DNA of 64,000 nt from Sphingomonas sp. OV641 (lineage in GTDB: Bacteria > Pseudomonadota > Alphaproteobacteria > Sphingomonadales > Sphingomonadaceae). Position 1 is the first letter of the stretch. Every line of letters begins with the position of its first letter. A program made the position numbers and the translations under genes. The DNA lies in the NCBI RefSeq assembly GCF_900109205.1, contig NZ_FNZB01000001.1, positions 930,001-994,000 of the forward strand, given 5' to 3'. Below the pieces are notes generated by a model. That model was not told where the DNA came from and did not search any database. It saw only the letters and a program-made list of their open reading frames with translations. Of the stretch, positions 27,213-34,051 are shown piece after piece.

Positions 27213-27271
27213 TACCCCCTGTCGGGGTATCGGCGGGGGTACTGTTCAGAGGTGGGGGTATTGATACCCCC
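27213..27271. repeat. Cluster of GGGGGTA(C/T) sites, putative integrase arm sites, left
   Basis: Four copies in 59 bases: TACCCCC at 27213, GGGGGTAC at 27235, GGGGGTAT at 27254 and ATACCCCC at 27264. The last two form a perfect 18-bp inverted repeat (GGGGGTAT-TG-ATACCCCC), 12 bases before the integrase start. Two more copies of the heptamer lie inside the 5' part of the integrase gene (27413 and near 27447). The same octamers occur twice just inside the right end (39676 and 39688). Confidence 0.65.
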
Positions 27272-27283
27272 AGACAGGGAACG

Positions 27284-28555
27284 ATGCTGACGGACGCCCA
27301 GATCAAGCGCGCCAAGGGCGCGGACAAGGCCTACAAGCTCTCGGACACGGGCGGATTATTCCTGCACGTCGCCCCCTCGGGCGCCCGCTCCTGGCGCCAG
27401 AAGTACCGGTTTGGGGGTAAGGAGAAGCTCCTCACTCACGGCCTGTACCCCCAGGTGAGCCTGTCGGCCGCGCGCGATCTGCGAGACACCGCAAAGAAGG
27501 CGCTCCGCGACGGGCGCGATCCGGCGATAGAAAAGAAGCAGGAGAAGGCCGCGCGCGTGATCGGCACGTCGCACACCTTTGAGGCGTGCGCCCGCGCCTG
27601 GCACGAGCTCAACAAGCCGCGGTGGAGCAAGGTGCACGCCGGCAACGTGATCGACAGTCTGGAGAAGGACCTGTTTCCCGCGATCGGCGCGATGCCGATC
27701 AAGGACGTGACCGAAGCGATCCTTCTCGACGCCCTGCGCCGGGTGGAGAACAGGGGCGCGATCGAGACGGCCAGCAGGATCCGGCAGCGTGCGAGTGACG
27801 TCTTCGCCTATGCTGCGGCCGCCGGCCTGCGCACGGGCGACCCGGCGGCGGTGGTCAAATCGTTGCTCAAGCCAAAGCCGAAAGCGACCAAGCAGCCGGC
27901 CATCACCGATCTGGACCAACTGCGCGCCATGATCGCGGATATCGAGGAAGAACGGGCGAGCCCGATCACGAAGCTGGCGAACCGGCTGGTGGCGCTGACA
28001 GCCGTGCGATCGGCCGTTCAGCGCTTCGCCAAGTGGGAAGAGTTCGAGGGACTGGACGGCCCCTCTCCTATCTGGCGAGTCCCGCCTGGCACCATGAAGC
28101 TGGCGCTCCGACTGAAGGACGACACGCAGTTCGAACATATCGTGCCGCTGTCCCGGCAGGCAGTGGAGGTGATCGAAGCGGTTCGACCGCTCACCGGCCA
28201 CCTGCCCTACCTGTTCCCGAACGACCGTCACGCCCACCGACCCATGTCGGAGAACGGCGTGCGCGCGCTGATCATCCGGGCGAACGGCGGGATCTATCGC
28301 AACCGGCACTGCACCCACGGCTACCGCTCGTCGTTCTCGTCCATCATGAACGAATGGCGCCGGCGGGAAGGTCGGCCGGATGATCGCGAGGTGATCAACC
28401 TGATGCTGGCCCACGTGGTCGAGGACAAGGTTGAAGGCGCATACAACCGGGCCGCGCACATGGATCGGCGTGTCGAGTTGGCGCAGATCTGGGCTGATAT
28501 GGTCCTCGCCGACGCGCCGCCGGCAGCGGCGCTGCTGGATGGCAAGCGGAACTGA
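27284..28555 (+). CDS. Tyrosine-type site-specific integrase (P4/DUF4102 type)
   Basis: 423-residue integrase. The N-terminal arm-binding DUF4102 domain (LTDAQIKRAKGADKAYKLSD, with GLFLHVAPSGARSWRQKY) occupies roughly residues 1-90, a core-binding domain follows, and the catalytic domain has Arg242 (TAVR), His345 and Arg348 (HGYR), His377 (LAHVVED) and nucleophile Tyr387 (AYNRA). All catalytic residues are present, so the enzyme may be active. It sits next to the tRNA-Tyr attachment site. A perfect palindrome just upstream may be an arm site that also controls its expression. Confidence 0.95.
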   Translation: MLTDAQIKRAKGADKAYKLSDTGGLFLHVAPSGARSWRQKYRFGGKEKLLTHGLYPQVSLSAARDLRDTAKKALRDGRDPAIEKKQEKAARVIGTSHTFEACARAWHELNKPRWSKVHAGNVIDSLEKDLFPAIGAMPIKDVTEAILLDALRRVENRGAIETASRIRQRASDVFAYAAAAGLRTGDPAAVVKSLLKPKPKATKQPAITDLDQLRAMIADIEEERASPITKLANRLVALTAVRSAVQRFAKWEEFEGLDGPSPIWRVPPGTMKLALRLKDDTQFEHIVPLSRQAVEVIEAVRPLTGHLPYLFPNDRHAHRPMSENGVRALIIRANGGIYRNRHCTHGYRSSFSSIMNEWRRREGRPDDREVINLMLAHVVEDKVEGAYNRAAHMDRRVELAQIWADMVLADAPPAAALLDGKRN

Positions 28556-28575
28556 ACTGGGACGCAAAACGGAAG

Positions 28576-28603
28576 GGCAGCTAACGCCCAATTGCGGACG
28601 TTC
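28576..28603 (+). repeat. Copy of an intergenic repeat (GGCAGCTAACGCCCA)
   Basis: GGCAGCTAACGCCCA at 28576-28590, continuing ATTGCGGACGTTC. The 15-mer recurs inverted at 39614-39628, and the second half (CGCCCAATAGCGGACGTT on the minus strand) recurs near 39172-39189. Another CGGACGTTC copy is in the inverted repeat at 28802-28833. These appear to be fragments of one dispersed repeat family. Confidence 0.6.
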
Positions 28604-28626
28604 GACGGAGATGCCACCCGTAGCCA

Positions 28627-28797
28627 ATGCGAGAGATTCTTGGTGGCGCTATAATCGTCCTTGGCGGACAGTGGGTGATCACCGCACCGTTCGCGATCGT
28701 GTGGAGCCTTCGGCGGAGACGATGGGTGCTCGCAGCCCTTCTCGCTCTACCTGCGCTGTGGTTCGTAGTCGGGTATTTAGCCGCCGATCAGCGATAA
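28627..28797 (+). CDS. Small two-helix membrane protein (56 aa)
   Basis: Short open frame with ATG 28627 and TAA 28795. The protein has two hydrophobic segments (ILGGAIIVLGGQWVITAPF and WVLAALLALPALWFVVGYL) separated by a strongly basic turn (SLRRRRW), which predicts a small inner-membrane hairpin with the loop in the cytoplasm. No family is recognised. It is the first gene after the integrase and is flanked on both sides by copies of the CGGACGTTC repeat. The Shine-Dalgarno is weak. Confidence 0.5.
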   Translation: MREILGGAIIVLGGQWVITAPFAIVWSLRRRRWVLAALLALPALWFVVGYLAADQR

Positions 28798-28801
28798 AGC
28801 C

Positions 28802-28833
28802 GAACGTCCGCTCCCCACCCAAATCGGACGTTC
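28802..28833. repeat. GAACGTCCG/CGGACGTTC inverted repeat
   Basis: Perfect 9-bp arms (28802-28810 and 28825-28833) around a 14-base loop containing ACCCAA. It begins five bases after the stop of the small membrane protein gene. It may act as a terminator or be a mobile palindromic repeat unit. Confidence 0.6.
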
Positions 28834-29049
28834 ACCGGCGGCGTGACAACACGCCGAAGAAGACCTCGACAGAGGATCTACACCCCGTCCTGAAATGGGA
28901 CGTTCCCGTAAGGTTTCACCCCTGTTCTTCAAACAGAGGATTGGAACAACACTACGAGAACGGATAAAAGGGGACAACCGGCGCTCGTGGGGAGCGACCG
29001 GCCGTCAGTCAACCTCTGTCAGGGAGGCCAACCTTGCTAACTGTCGGCT

Positions 29050-29101
29050 ACGATAATCGTACACTGCCGTCAAGCGGTTTCCCTGATCATATAAGGGAAA
29101 C
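29050..29101. promoter_or_regulatory. Palindromes upstream of the KilA-N gene
   Basis: ACGATAATCGT (29050-29060) is a perfect odd palindrome that looks like a repressor operator. GTTTCCCT (29077-29084) can pair with AGGGAAAC (29094-29101), and the right arm contains the AGGGA that would serve as Shine-Dalgarno for ATG 29107. Pairing would hide the ribosome-binding site. Confidence 0.4.
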
Positions 29102-29106
29102 GTTAT

Positions 29107-29940
29107 ATGACATTCACCGGTAAAACACTCGCACTTGTCCCGCACAGCTATCAAGGATCGCTGATCCAGCTTCGCGCTGACGACGGCTACATCAACGCGA
29201 CCGCGATGTGCAAAGCGGCCGGCAAGCTCTGGGGCCACTACCGCGAGAACGCACAGACGAAGGCATTTCTTGACGCGCTAGCGAGCGATATCGGTATTCC
29301 GATATCGACCCTAGTGCAGTCCGTGAAAGGCGGCGCCGCCGAGCATCAGGGCACTTGGGTGCACCCACAGGTATCGGTTCATCTCGCGCAATGGCTTTCG
29401 CCTCAGTTCGCTGTGAAGGTCAGCCAGTGGGTGCTAGCCTGGATGACAGGTTTGCGCCCCAACGACCGCGTCTGGGCGCAGTTCGAAGACCGCGTATCGC
29501 TTGTTTATGACAACGTCCCCCTGGGCTACTTCGCGGTGTTTCAGCAGATCAGCGACCTGTTCGCTTCAATGATCACCAACGGCGCCGACTTCGGCACAAG
29601 AATGATCCTTGACCTAAGCGTCGGGGGATGTTGGGGGCGGCACTGGACAAAGCATCAGCTCGATGAGGATTTCGGCCCACGCGCCCTCTACCCTCACAGC
29701 TACCCCTCTTACTTCCCGCAGTCGTGGTCGAACCCGCAGGACGCTTGGTGCTATCCTGAAGACGCTATTCCCACTTTCAAGCGGTGGCTGCGAGAAGAGT
29801 ATGTACCGGTAAAGATGCCCGCGTATCTTCGAGATCAGGTGCGTAAGAGCAAGCTTCCGGCGCCGGTCGCGAACAATGCGCTGGCCGCTCTGGCGGCGCG
29901 CGAGCAGGGCCGCGCGCTCCCGCGATATTCGCCTAACTGA
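29107..29940 (+). CDS. KilA-N domain protein (phage antirepressor-like)
   Basis: 277-residue protein. The N-terminal KilA-N domain spans about residues 8-118: DDGYINATAMCKAAGKLWGHY (core GYINATAMCKAAGK), LASDIGIPISTLVQ, GTWVHPQVSVHLAQWLSPQFAVKVSQW. KilA-N is a DNA-binding fold found in phage and large-virus regulators and antirepressors. The C-terminal 150 residues hold aromatic- and proline-rich sequence with no family I can name. It would control the element's own genes or act as an antirepressor. A 22-bp palindrome inside the gene (29286-29307) recurs at 34531. Confidence 0.88.
   Translation: MTFTGKTLALVPHSYQGSLIQLRADDGYINATAMCKAAGKLWGHYRENAQTKAFLDALASDIGIPISTLVQSVKGGAAEHQGTWVHPQVSVHLAQWLSPQFAVKVSQWVLAWMTGLRPNDRVWAQFEDRVSLVYDNVPLGYFAVFQQISDLFASMITNGADFGTRMILDLSVGGCWGRHWTKHQLDEDFGPRALYPHSYPSYFPQSWSNPQDAWCYPEDAIPTFKRWLREEYVPVKMPAYLRDQVRKSKLPAPVANNALAALAAREQGRALPRYSPN
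29286..29307. repeat. 22-bp palindrome, copy 1 (inside KilA-N gene)
   Basis: Inverted repeat with arms CGATATCGG and CCGATATCG around four bases (TATT). Copy 2 at 34531-34552 differs in a single base. No other copy was seen in the window. Confidence 0.6.
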
Positions 29941-30061
29941 GATAACTTCCCAAAACGCGACAACTGGCCCGCCCTCACCCGGCGGGCTCCTTCGCAGCTC
30001 CGCAGGTTCGCTGCTTTCAAACCGCACGGCTCAGAGCTATCTACCCGGAGAGGCGTTGCTT

Positions 30062-30517
30062 ATGACCCCGGCCATGCGGGAAACTCTCGTGTCTGTCGCT
30101 GCCGTAATGCAGCCAGAGCGCGATCCTTGGTGGATCGTAGGCAGCGCGGCTGTGGCGCTTTTAGGGGTGTCGCCGGTGCGCGTGGCCGAGATCGACGCCC
30201 TGCTCAGCGTGAGAGATGCCGCGAAAATCCTCCCGATGATTGGCGTTGAGCCGATCAGAAACTTCGAGCGCGGGAATTTCCGCTCGGAGATCTTTGCCAC
30301 TTGGAGGGGCAACGCGATGCGGGTTGAGTTCATGGCGGGCGTGGAAACCCGGGTTGATGAGAAGTGGGAAAGCTTAGTCCTTCAGCCCCGACAGGCCATC
30401 GCAGTAGATGGCGCACTCGTGTTCGTTCCCAGCCTGGTGGAGTTGCTCGGCATGTTGGTAGGCTTCGGCAGGCCAAAGGACCGGGAGCGTGTCCGATTGC
30501 TCACGGCGAAGCTGTGA
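30062..30517 (+). CDS. Nucleotidyltransferase-fold-like protein
   Basis: 151-residue protein. The segment DPWWIVGSAAVALLGVSPVRVAEIDALLS (core WIVGSAAVALLG and EIDALLS) resembles the start of the nucleotidyltransferase fold: helix with GS, then an acidic strand. Only one acidic residue pair is clear, so catalysis is uncertain. Such single-domain proteins are common as cargo in phages and islands. ATG 30062 follows a GGAGAGG Shine-Dalgarno. The next small frame overlaps its stop. Confidence 0.6.
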   Translation: MTPAMRETLVSVAAVMQPERDPWWIVGSAAVALLGVSPVRVAEIDALLSVRDAAKILPMIGVEPIRNFERGNFRSEIFATWRGNAMRVEFMAGVETRVDEKWESLVLQPRQAIAVDGALVFVPSLVELLGMLVGFGRPKDRERVRLLTAKL

Positions 30518-30615
30518 AGGCCGCTAAGTCCATGCCCGTCTGGGCGGTAACTTTGCTGGTCCTGCTGACCTACGTGGTTCTGCGGTACGTATGGGTGAGA
30601 ACGCACGGCACCTAG
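30514..30615 (+). CDS. Very small membrane protein (33 aa)
   Basis: GTG 30514 overlaps the stop of the upstream gene by four bases, the standard coupling arrangement. The product has one hydrophobic helix (MPVWAVTLLVLLTYVVLRYVW) with basic residues at both ends. No family is recognised. Its coupling to the nucleotidyltransferase-like gene suggests a shared task, possibly membrane targeting or a toxin-like peptide, but that is speculation. Confidence 0.5.
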   Translation: MKAAKSMPVWAVTLLVLLTYVVLRYVWVRTHGT

Positions 30616-30647
30616 CCGGCGCGCTTACGCGCTGCCGCCGCGTCGGA

Positions 30648-31037
30648 TCACCGGTGGCTGAGAAGGTAGTCGCCGATGTCCGGCTTGATCGGACCCAGCG
30701 CCGGATCCTCGCCGTCCATATTAAGCCGCATCACCAGCCCAAGAGTGCTGTTCGGCAGCGAGGCGCCCTTGATGCGCTCCACAATCCCTCGCACGTCATA
30801 ACCGCGGTCGATCTTCGACCCGATCCAGCGGGCCCGGTCGCGGCGCAGGTAGCCGATCTTGATGCCCCGAGCGCTTCTGACCGCGACGGCGGCCGGGTCG
30901 TGCGGGTTGTCGGGCTCACGCACCAGCTTGATCGGCTCTCCCGGAACACAGCGCGCCAGTTCCTCTTGGCGGCTGCTGCCATCCTCGTTGTTGTACCACT
31001 CTCCACATGCCGGCAGTCGAAAATCGCAGATACCCAA
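30648..31037 (-). CDS. HIRAN domain protein
   Basis: 129-residue protein on the minus strand. The HIRAN core is visible as PGEPIKLVREPDNPHDPAAVAV (core REPDNPHDPAAV) and GIKIGYLRRDRARWIG. In SWI2/SNF2-type helicases HIRAN binds DNA ends or damaged DNA; free-standing HIRAN proteins are frequent in phages and islands, with unknown role. The only upstream start before an in-frame stop is TTG 31037. It runs opposite to its neighbours. Confidence 0.75.
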   Translation of the reverse strand: MGICDFRLPACGEWYNNEDGSSRQEELARCVPGEPIKLVREPDNPHDPAAVAVRSARGIKIGYLRRDRARWIGSKIDRGYDVRGIVERIKGASLPNSTLGLVMRLNMDGEDPALGPIKPDIGDYLLSHR

Positions 31038-31112
31038 GGCCTCGCCTCATCCCTAGAACAAATGCGGAACATCCGGTAAAAGAGGGCATCCGATTCGGGC
31101 AAGAGAGATTCG

Positions 31113-31352
31113 ATGATGGCCAATGTCGCAGATCAGAGCACCGCCGTAGACGAAGCGTTCGGCACCTGGCTGGTGAAGCAGGACGGTCGAGGGGGATTGA
31201 TTGGCAATCTCGCCACGGCGCTGAAAGCCGACCGCACGTTTCCGCGCGCGGCTGATCCTGAGGGAGTGCGCAAGTTCATGGGCGATCGCCGTGCGGGCGG
31301 TGACGACTGGGAGGCGCTGGAAGACGCTGAGCTTGAGTGGCGCTGCTACTGA
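31113..31352 (+). CDS. YozE/SAM-like small protein
   Basis: 79-residue protein with FGTWLVKQDGRGGLIGNLATALKADRTFP (core FGTWLVKQ, IGNLATALKAD) matching the YozE SAM-like helical domain, which is found in small proteins of unknown role in many bacteria. ATG 31113 or 31116 follows an AGAGAGA stretch. The stop overlaps the next start (TGATG), so it is co-expressed with the HTH gene. Confidence 0.65.
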   Translation: MMANVADQSTAVDEAFGTWLVKQDGRGGLIGNLATALKADRTFPRAADPEGVRKFMGDRRAGGDDWEALEDAELEWRCY

Positions 31353-31663
31353 TGATCGTTCGAGATCCGCGCGCCAAGCTGCGCGAGCTGGCGGTTCAGC
31401 GCAGAACGAGCCTGAACGGCCTGTCCTGCACGATCGGCCGGCCGCGGCGTTACCTGACGAGGTTCGTAAAGGAAGGCCATCCGGAGCGGCTGAGCGCCAC
31501 GGACATTGACCAGCTATCTCGCTTCTTCGGTGTCAGCCCGGTAGAGTTCGGCGCCGATGATCCACGGTGGCGTCGGTGGCGCGACCATGCGTTCCATACC
31601 ACCGAGCGCAAGCTAGGGTTCGAGGTGTGGGACGAGAAGCAGGGGCGGTATCGATGCGCGTGA
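31352..31663 (+). CDS. Phage-repressor-like HTH protein lacking a peptidase domain
   Basis: 103-residue protein. LRELAVQRRTSLNGLSCTIGRPRRYLTRFVKEG, followed by LSATDIDQLSRFFGVSPVEFG, has the wording of the N-terminal helix-turn-helix of S24/LexA-like phage repressors in sphingomonads (core LNGLSCTIGRPRRYL as the HTH). The peptidase domain that normally follows is absent; the C-terminus is instead an acidic/aromatic tail. It could be the element's repressor or Cro-like protein. ATG 31352 overlaps the previous stop; the next start lies ten bases inside this gene. Confidence 0.6.
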   Translation: MIVRDPRAKLRELAVQRRTSLNGLSCTIGRPRRYLTRFVKEGHPERLSATDIDQLSRFFGVSPVEFGADDPRWRRWRDHAFHTTERKLGFEVWDEKQGRYRCA

Positions 31664-31869
31664 TTATTCTCGGACAGCCCGAAACCTCCGTGCCCGACAG
31701 CGCCGTCCGGCTTGCCTACGAGCTTGTCCAGACGCTCGGCCGGGAAGAGACGCACGATCTCATCGTCACCGGCATCCGTAGCGCGGAGTCCGGCCGGAGC
31801 GACGTAGTTGATGGCTGGGTCGAGTTAGCGCAGGGGATTGAGGCGTTGACGCACGCGACGCGGCATTAA
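31654..31869 (+). CDS. Hypothetical protein (71 aa)
   Basis: Small soluble protein starting at ATG 31654, overlapping the HTH gene by ten bases. It reads MRVIILGQPETSVPDS followed by two predicted helices (AVRLAYELVQTLGREETHDL, core) and a short acidic tail. No family is recognised. It is the last gene of the three-gene overlapping run 31113-31869. Confidence 0.5.
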   Translation: MRVIILGQPETSVPDSAVRLAYELVQTLGREETHDLIVTGIRSAESGRSDVVDGWVELAQGIEALTHATRH

Positions 31870-31880
31870 CGCCCGGACTC

Positions 31881-31925
31881 GTTAGCGGGTCGGAAAGGGT
31901 GTTACGCTAACCCCGAATCGGGGGG
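31881..31925. promoter_or_regulatory. Palindromic leader of the DUF1828 unit
   Basis: GTTAGCG (31881-31887) is inverted as CGCTAAC (31905-31911), and directly next to it CCCCGAATCGGGG (31911-31923) is a perfect odd palindrome that overlaps the GGGGGA ribosome-binding site of the gene starting at 31930. The two palindromes share one base. They are good candidates for an autoregulatory operator, as in toxin-antitoxin units. Confidence 0.4.
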
Positions 31926-31929
31926 ACAC

Positions 31930-32415
31930 GTGCGCGTCAGGCATCTCATTGCGCTGCGGAAGCAGCTTGTTTCTGACACAGGAAACTGGTCTTCAAATGA
32001 CATGCCGCCTCGCCACTGCCCAATATACTCGAAGACGCGGCCGATCCGCGCGGGGTGGCAGTGGCGATCTGCGACTGCGCAGGGAGGCGGCCGCTCTTTC
32101 GTGATGGTGGCCGAATGCAATCCATCCCGGGGCAATTGGAAGTCGTTCCTTCTGCTTGAGACCGCAAACGGGCACTCGGTGATTGCCCGCTTTGAAGATC
32201 ATGCGAGCCATCCTGGGCAGCACGTTCATTCGCATTGCGAGCGTAGCGGCCTTCAGGTTGGCGCCGAGGGGCTGGGCAACCTGATACGGATACCTCCAGC
32301 CGGCAATCGCCACCGAAATGCAACAGCTCTGACCCTGCAGACGTTCTGGGCTAGAGCGCGCCGGTTCTACCGGATCGATGACAACTTAGGCCCGCTGTTC
32401 GCAAATGTCTCCTGA
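31930..32415 (+). CDS. Unrecognised protein coupled to a DUF1828 gene
   Basis: 161-residue soluble protein starting at GTG 31930 behind a GGGGGA site. Notable is a His/Cys-rich centre (RFEDHASHPGQHVHSHCERSG, core HPGQHVHSHC) followed by LIRIPPAGNRHRNA and an aromatic C-terminus (FWARARRFYRIDD). The histidine cluster could bind a metal or form a catalytic site. The gene overlaps the DUF1828 gene by 11 bases. I have a weak memory of a similar small partner encoded beside DUF1828 genes elsewhere, but cannot name the family with confidence. Confidence 0.6.
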   Translation: MRVRHLIALRKQLVSDTGNWSSNDMPPRHCPIYSKTRPIRAGWQWRSATAQGGGRSFVMVAECNPSRGNWKSFLLLETANGHSVIARFEDHASHPGQHVHSHCERSGLQVGAEGLGNLIRIPPAGNRHRNATALTLQTFWARARRFYRIDDNLGPLFANVS

Positions 32416-33217
32416 CGCCCTCTCCGATGCGCTCTGCCGTGCGTTCTGCGGAGCCATAGACGTACGCCCTGTTCCGAGCGGATTAGCGATCAGCTCAGCC
32501 TTCGAGGATAGCTCCGGTGACCGCCTCACCTTCTACCTGACGGAGGATGAGGACGGCTATCGCATCGAGGACGATGGCGATTACCTGGCGACGCTTATCG
32601 CCAAGGATATCCCCATCAACGAAGGCATGAGGGGACAATTGCTCGATGCAATCCTTGATCAGGGCAAAGCCTATTGGGATCGCGAAACGTTCGAGATCAA
32701 GACCACCGCATTTCCTGCGAAGGACGTACAGCGCCGTACGATTGATTTCCTTTCGTCGCTAATTCGCGTCCGCGACCTTGAACTAGTGACGCGCGAAGTC
32801 GTCCGATCCACATTTCGCGAGGACGTTGTGTCCGCGATGGTGCGACGCTTCGGCCCAGCGATCACGATCACTGAGGGCGGGGTCGTCGCAAACGACTTTT
32901 CCGAGTTTCCCGCGGACATTGTTGTTCATCCAACCGCCTTTGCCCCTGGCGCAAAGGCCGGCGCCATTTATCTCGTGAACAACAGCGACAAGCTGAATGA
33001 GGCGCTGTTGGCTCATCAAGAGGCCCAGATGCATGATCGGCACGACATCGGCGTGGTAGCGCTCATCGAAGAGCCGGACATGAAGGTTGTAAGTCGCCGG
33101 CGCTTCCAGCGAGCACAGAACCGTTCATTGCCCATGCCGATCTTTCGGGGTGACGAAGACGGCGCGATGACGCTGATTGCTCGGGAGCTTTCACTTCCAA
33201 GGACCGTAGCTGCTTAG
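32405..33217 (+). CDS. DUF1828/DUF1829 domain protein
   Basis: 270-residue protein. The N-terminal 100 residues fit DUF1828: FYLTEDEDGYRIEDDGDYLATLIA and the EGMRGQLLDAILDQGKAYWDRETFEI stretch (cores GYRIEDDGDYLATL and LDAILDQGKAYWD). The C-terminal half, with TFREDVVSAMVRRFG and IYLVNNSDKLNEALLAHQ, fits DUF1829. Both domains are of unknown function and are frequent in prophages and islands. The tight overlap with the upstream His-rich gene suggests that the two products act together; a toxin-antitoxin or phage-defence role is possible but unproven. Confidence 0.75.
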   Translation: MSPDALSDALCRAFCGAIDVRPVPSGLAISSAFEDSSGDRLTFYLTEDEDGYRIEDDGDYLATLIAKDIPINEGMRGQLLDAILDQGKAYWDRETFEIKTTAFPAKDVQRRTIDFLSSLIRVRDLELVTREVVRSTFREDVVSAMVRRFGPAITITEGGVVANDFSEFPADIVVHPTAFAPGAKAGAIYLVNNSDKLNEALLAHQEAQMHDRHDIGVVALIEEPDMKVVSRRRFQRAQNRSLPMPIFRGDEDGAMTLIARELSLPRTVAA

Positions 33218-33268
33218 TTTTGAGCGGCATTCCCCTCCCAGGCAAGGGCCTGTCCGCCGCCCTCAGAT

Positions 33269-33637
33269 TCATCCTGAAGAAGCGCCAGCCCCGTCGGTCG
33301 CACCCAACAGCCGCTCCGCCGCCACCACCTCGGCCGCGCGCTGGCGGATCTCGCCACGCGCTTCGATCGCCGCCTCTAGCTTGATCACCTTGCCCTCAAG
33401 CATCGACTTCTCCCGGTGGCAGTCGCGCACCTCCTTCTCGAGCGCGTCGATCCGGGCGCCGTCTTTGGCGGATCGCTCGTCCAGGCGCGTGATCTCGTTT
33501 GCGAGCCGCTGCCACTGCATGTCGGTGACTTCCTCGGCGCTCTTCTTGGCCTCGCGCCGGTAGGTGAGGATCGACCCCACCGCCCCTCCGCCGAGCAGCG
33601 AGGTAATGGAGGCGATTATCAGTTCGGGATCGATCAC
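33269..33637 (-). CDS. Phage-type membrane-anchored coiled-coil protein
   Basis: 122-residue protein. An N-terminal membrane helix (IIASITSLLGGGAVGSILTY, residues 7-26) is followed by a long coiled coil (MQWQRLANEITRLDERSAKDGARIDALEKEV in part) with heptad leucines. Proteins with this layout lie near lysis or tail genes of many sphingomonad prophages; a holin or spanin-accessory role is possible. It is on the same strand as the tail genes and is probably part of the same late module. Confidence 0.6.
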   Translation of the reverse strand: MIDPELIIASITSLLGGGAVGSILTYRREAKKSAEEVTDMQWQRLANEITRLDERSAKDGARIDALEKEVRDCHREKSMLEGKVIKLEAAIEARGEIRQRAAEVVAAERLLGATDGAGASSG

Positions 33638-33747
33638 AAGCGACCTTTCGATTCAGTCGGCTAACCGGCTGTGTTTTCGAGAGTATTGCCGGTTTTGAGG
33701 TGTGAAACGCCCAAGACGATTCACACCCCTGGCCGTGCCAACGCGGC

Positions 33748-33921
33748 TCAGCCGGTGACGATCAGTTCCGACACGCTCTGGGCAGCGCCAGCCCCGACCG
33801 TGTAGGTCGTCGGCATTTCTTTGGGCGAAAACCGCTCGTGTCCTAAGGATACTGCCGGATGGGTGCCGCTGCCGAACCCGTAGCCAAAATCAACCGGATG
33901 TCGGCCGTTTGAGAACCGCAT
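33748..33921 (-). CDS. Small phage-module protein or gene remnant (57 aa)
   Basis: ATG 33921 to TGA 33748 on the minus strand, reading MRFSNGRHPVDFGYGFGSGT... and ending TTYTVGAGAAQSVSELIVTG. The sequence looks protein-like and lies in the tail-gene strand. The reading frame stays open and protein-like for about 20 codons before the ATG (core CKSGEGDRCLYM), but no start codon is found there, and the adjacent frame upstream (33940-34028, FQANRQLAFKRWGNEVIGL) is also protein-like. A frameshifted longer gene is therefore possible. Confidence 0.4.
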   Translation of the reverse strand: MRFSNGRHPVDFGYGFGSGTHPAVSLGHERFSPKEMPTTYTVGAGAAQSVSELIVTG

Positions 33922-34051
33922 GTAGAGGCAGCGATCTCCTTCCCCCGATTTACATTGTTGCCACTTTCCAACCCGATAACTTCATTTCCCCATCGCTTGA
34001 AAGCCAGCTGCCTGTTAGCTTGAAACAACGAATTGCGAGGATGACAAACGA

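Larger units (their letters stand above)
28798..29106. other. 309-base non-coding leader of the KilA-N gene
   Basis: No credible gene was found. The stretch holds an inverted repeat (28802-28833), a GGACGTTC half-copy near 28912, an 11-bp perfect palindrome ACGATAATCGT (29050-29060) and a GTTTCCCT/AGGGAAAC inverted repeat (29077-29084, 29094-29101) next to the KilA-N start. It is probably the control region of the following gene. Confidence 0.5.

Noticed and set aside
27356..28627. 423-codon frame antisense to the integrase
   Set aside because: Composition and position are those of a shadow frame; integrase motifs are on the plus strand.
28431..28967. 178-codon frame overlapping the integrase end
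   Set aside because: Shadow of the integrase reading frame, Arg/Ser-rich; the better candidate in this region is the 56-aa membrane protein at 28627.
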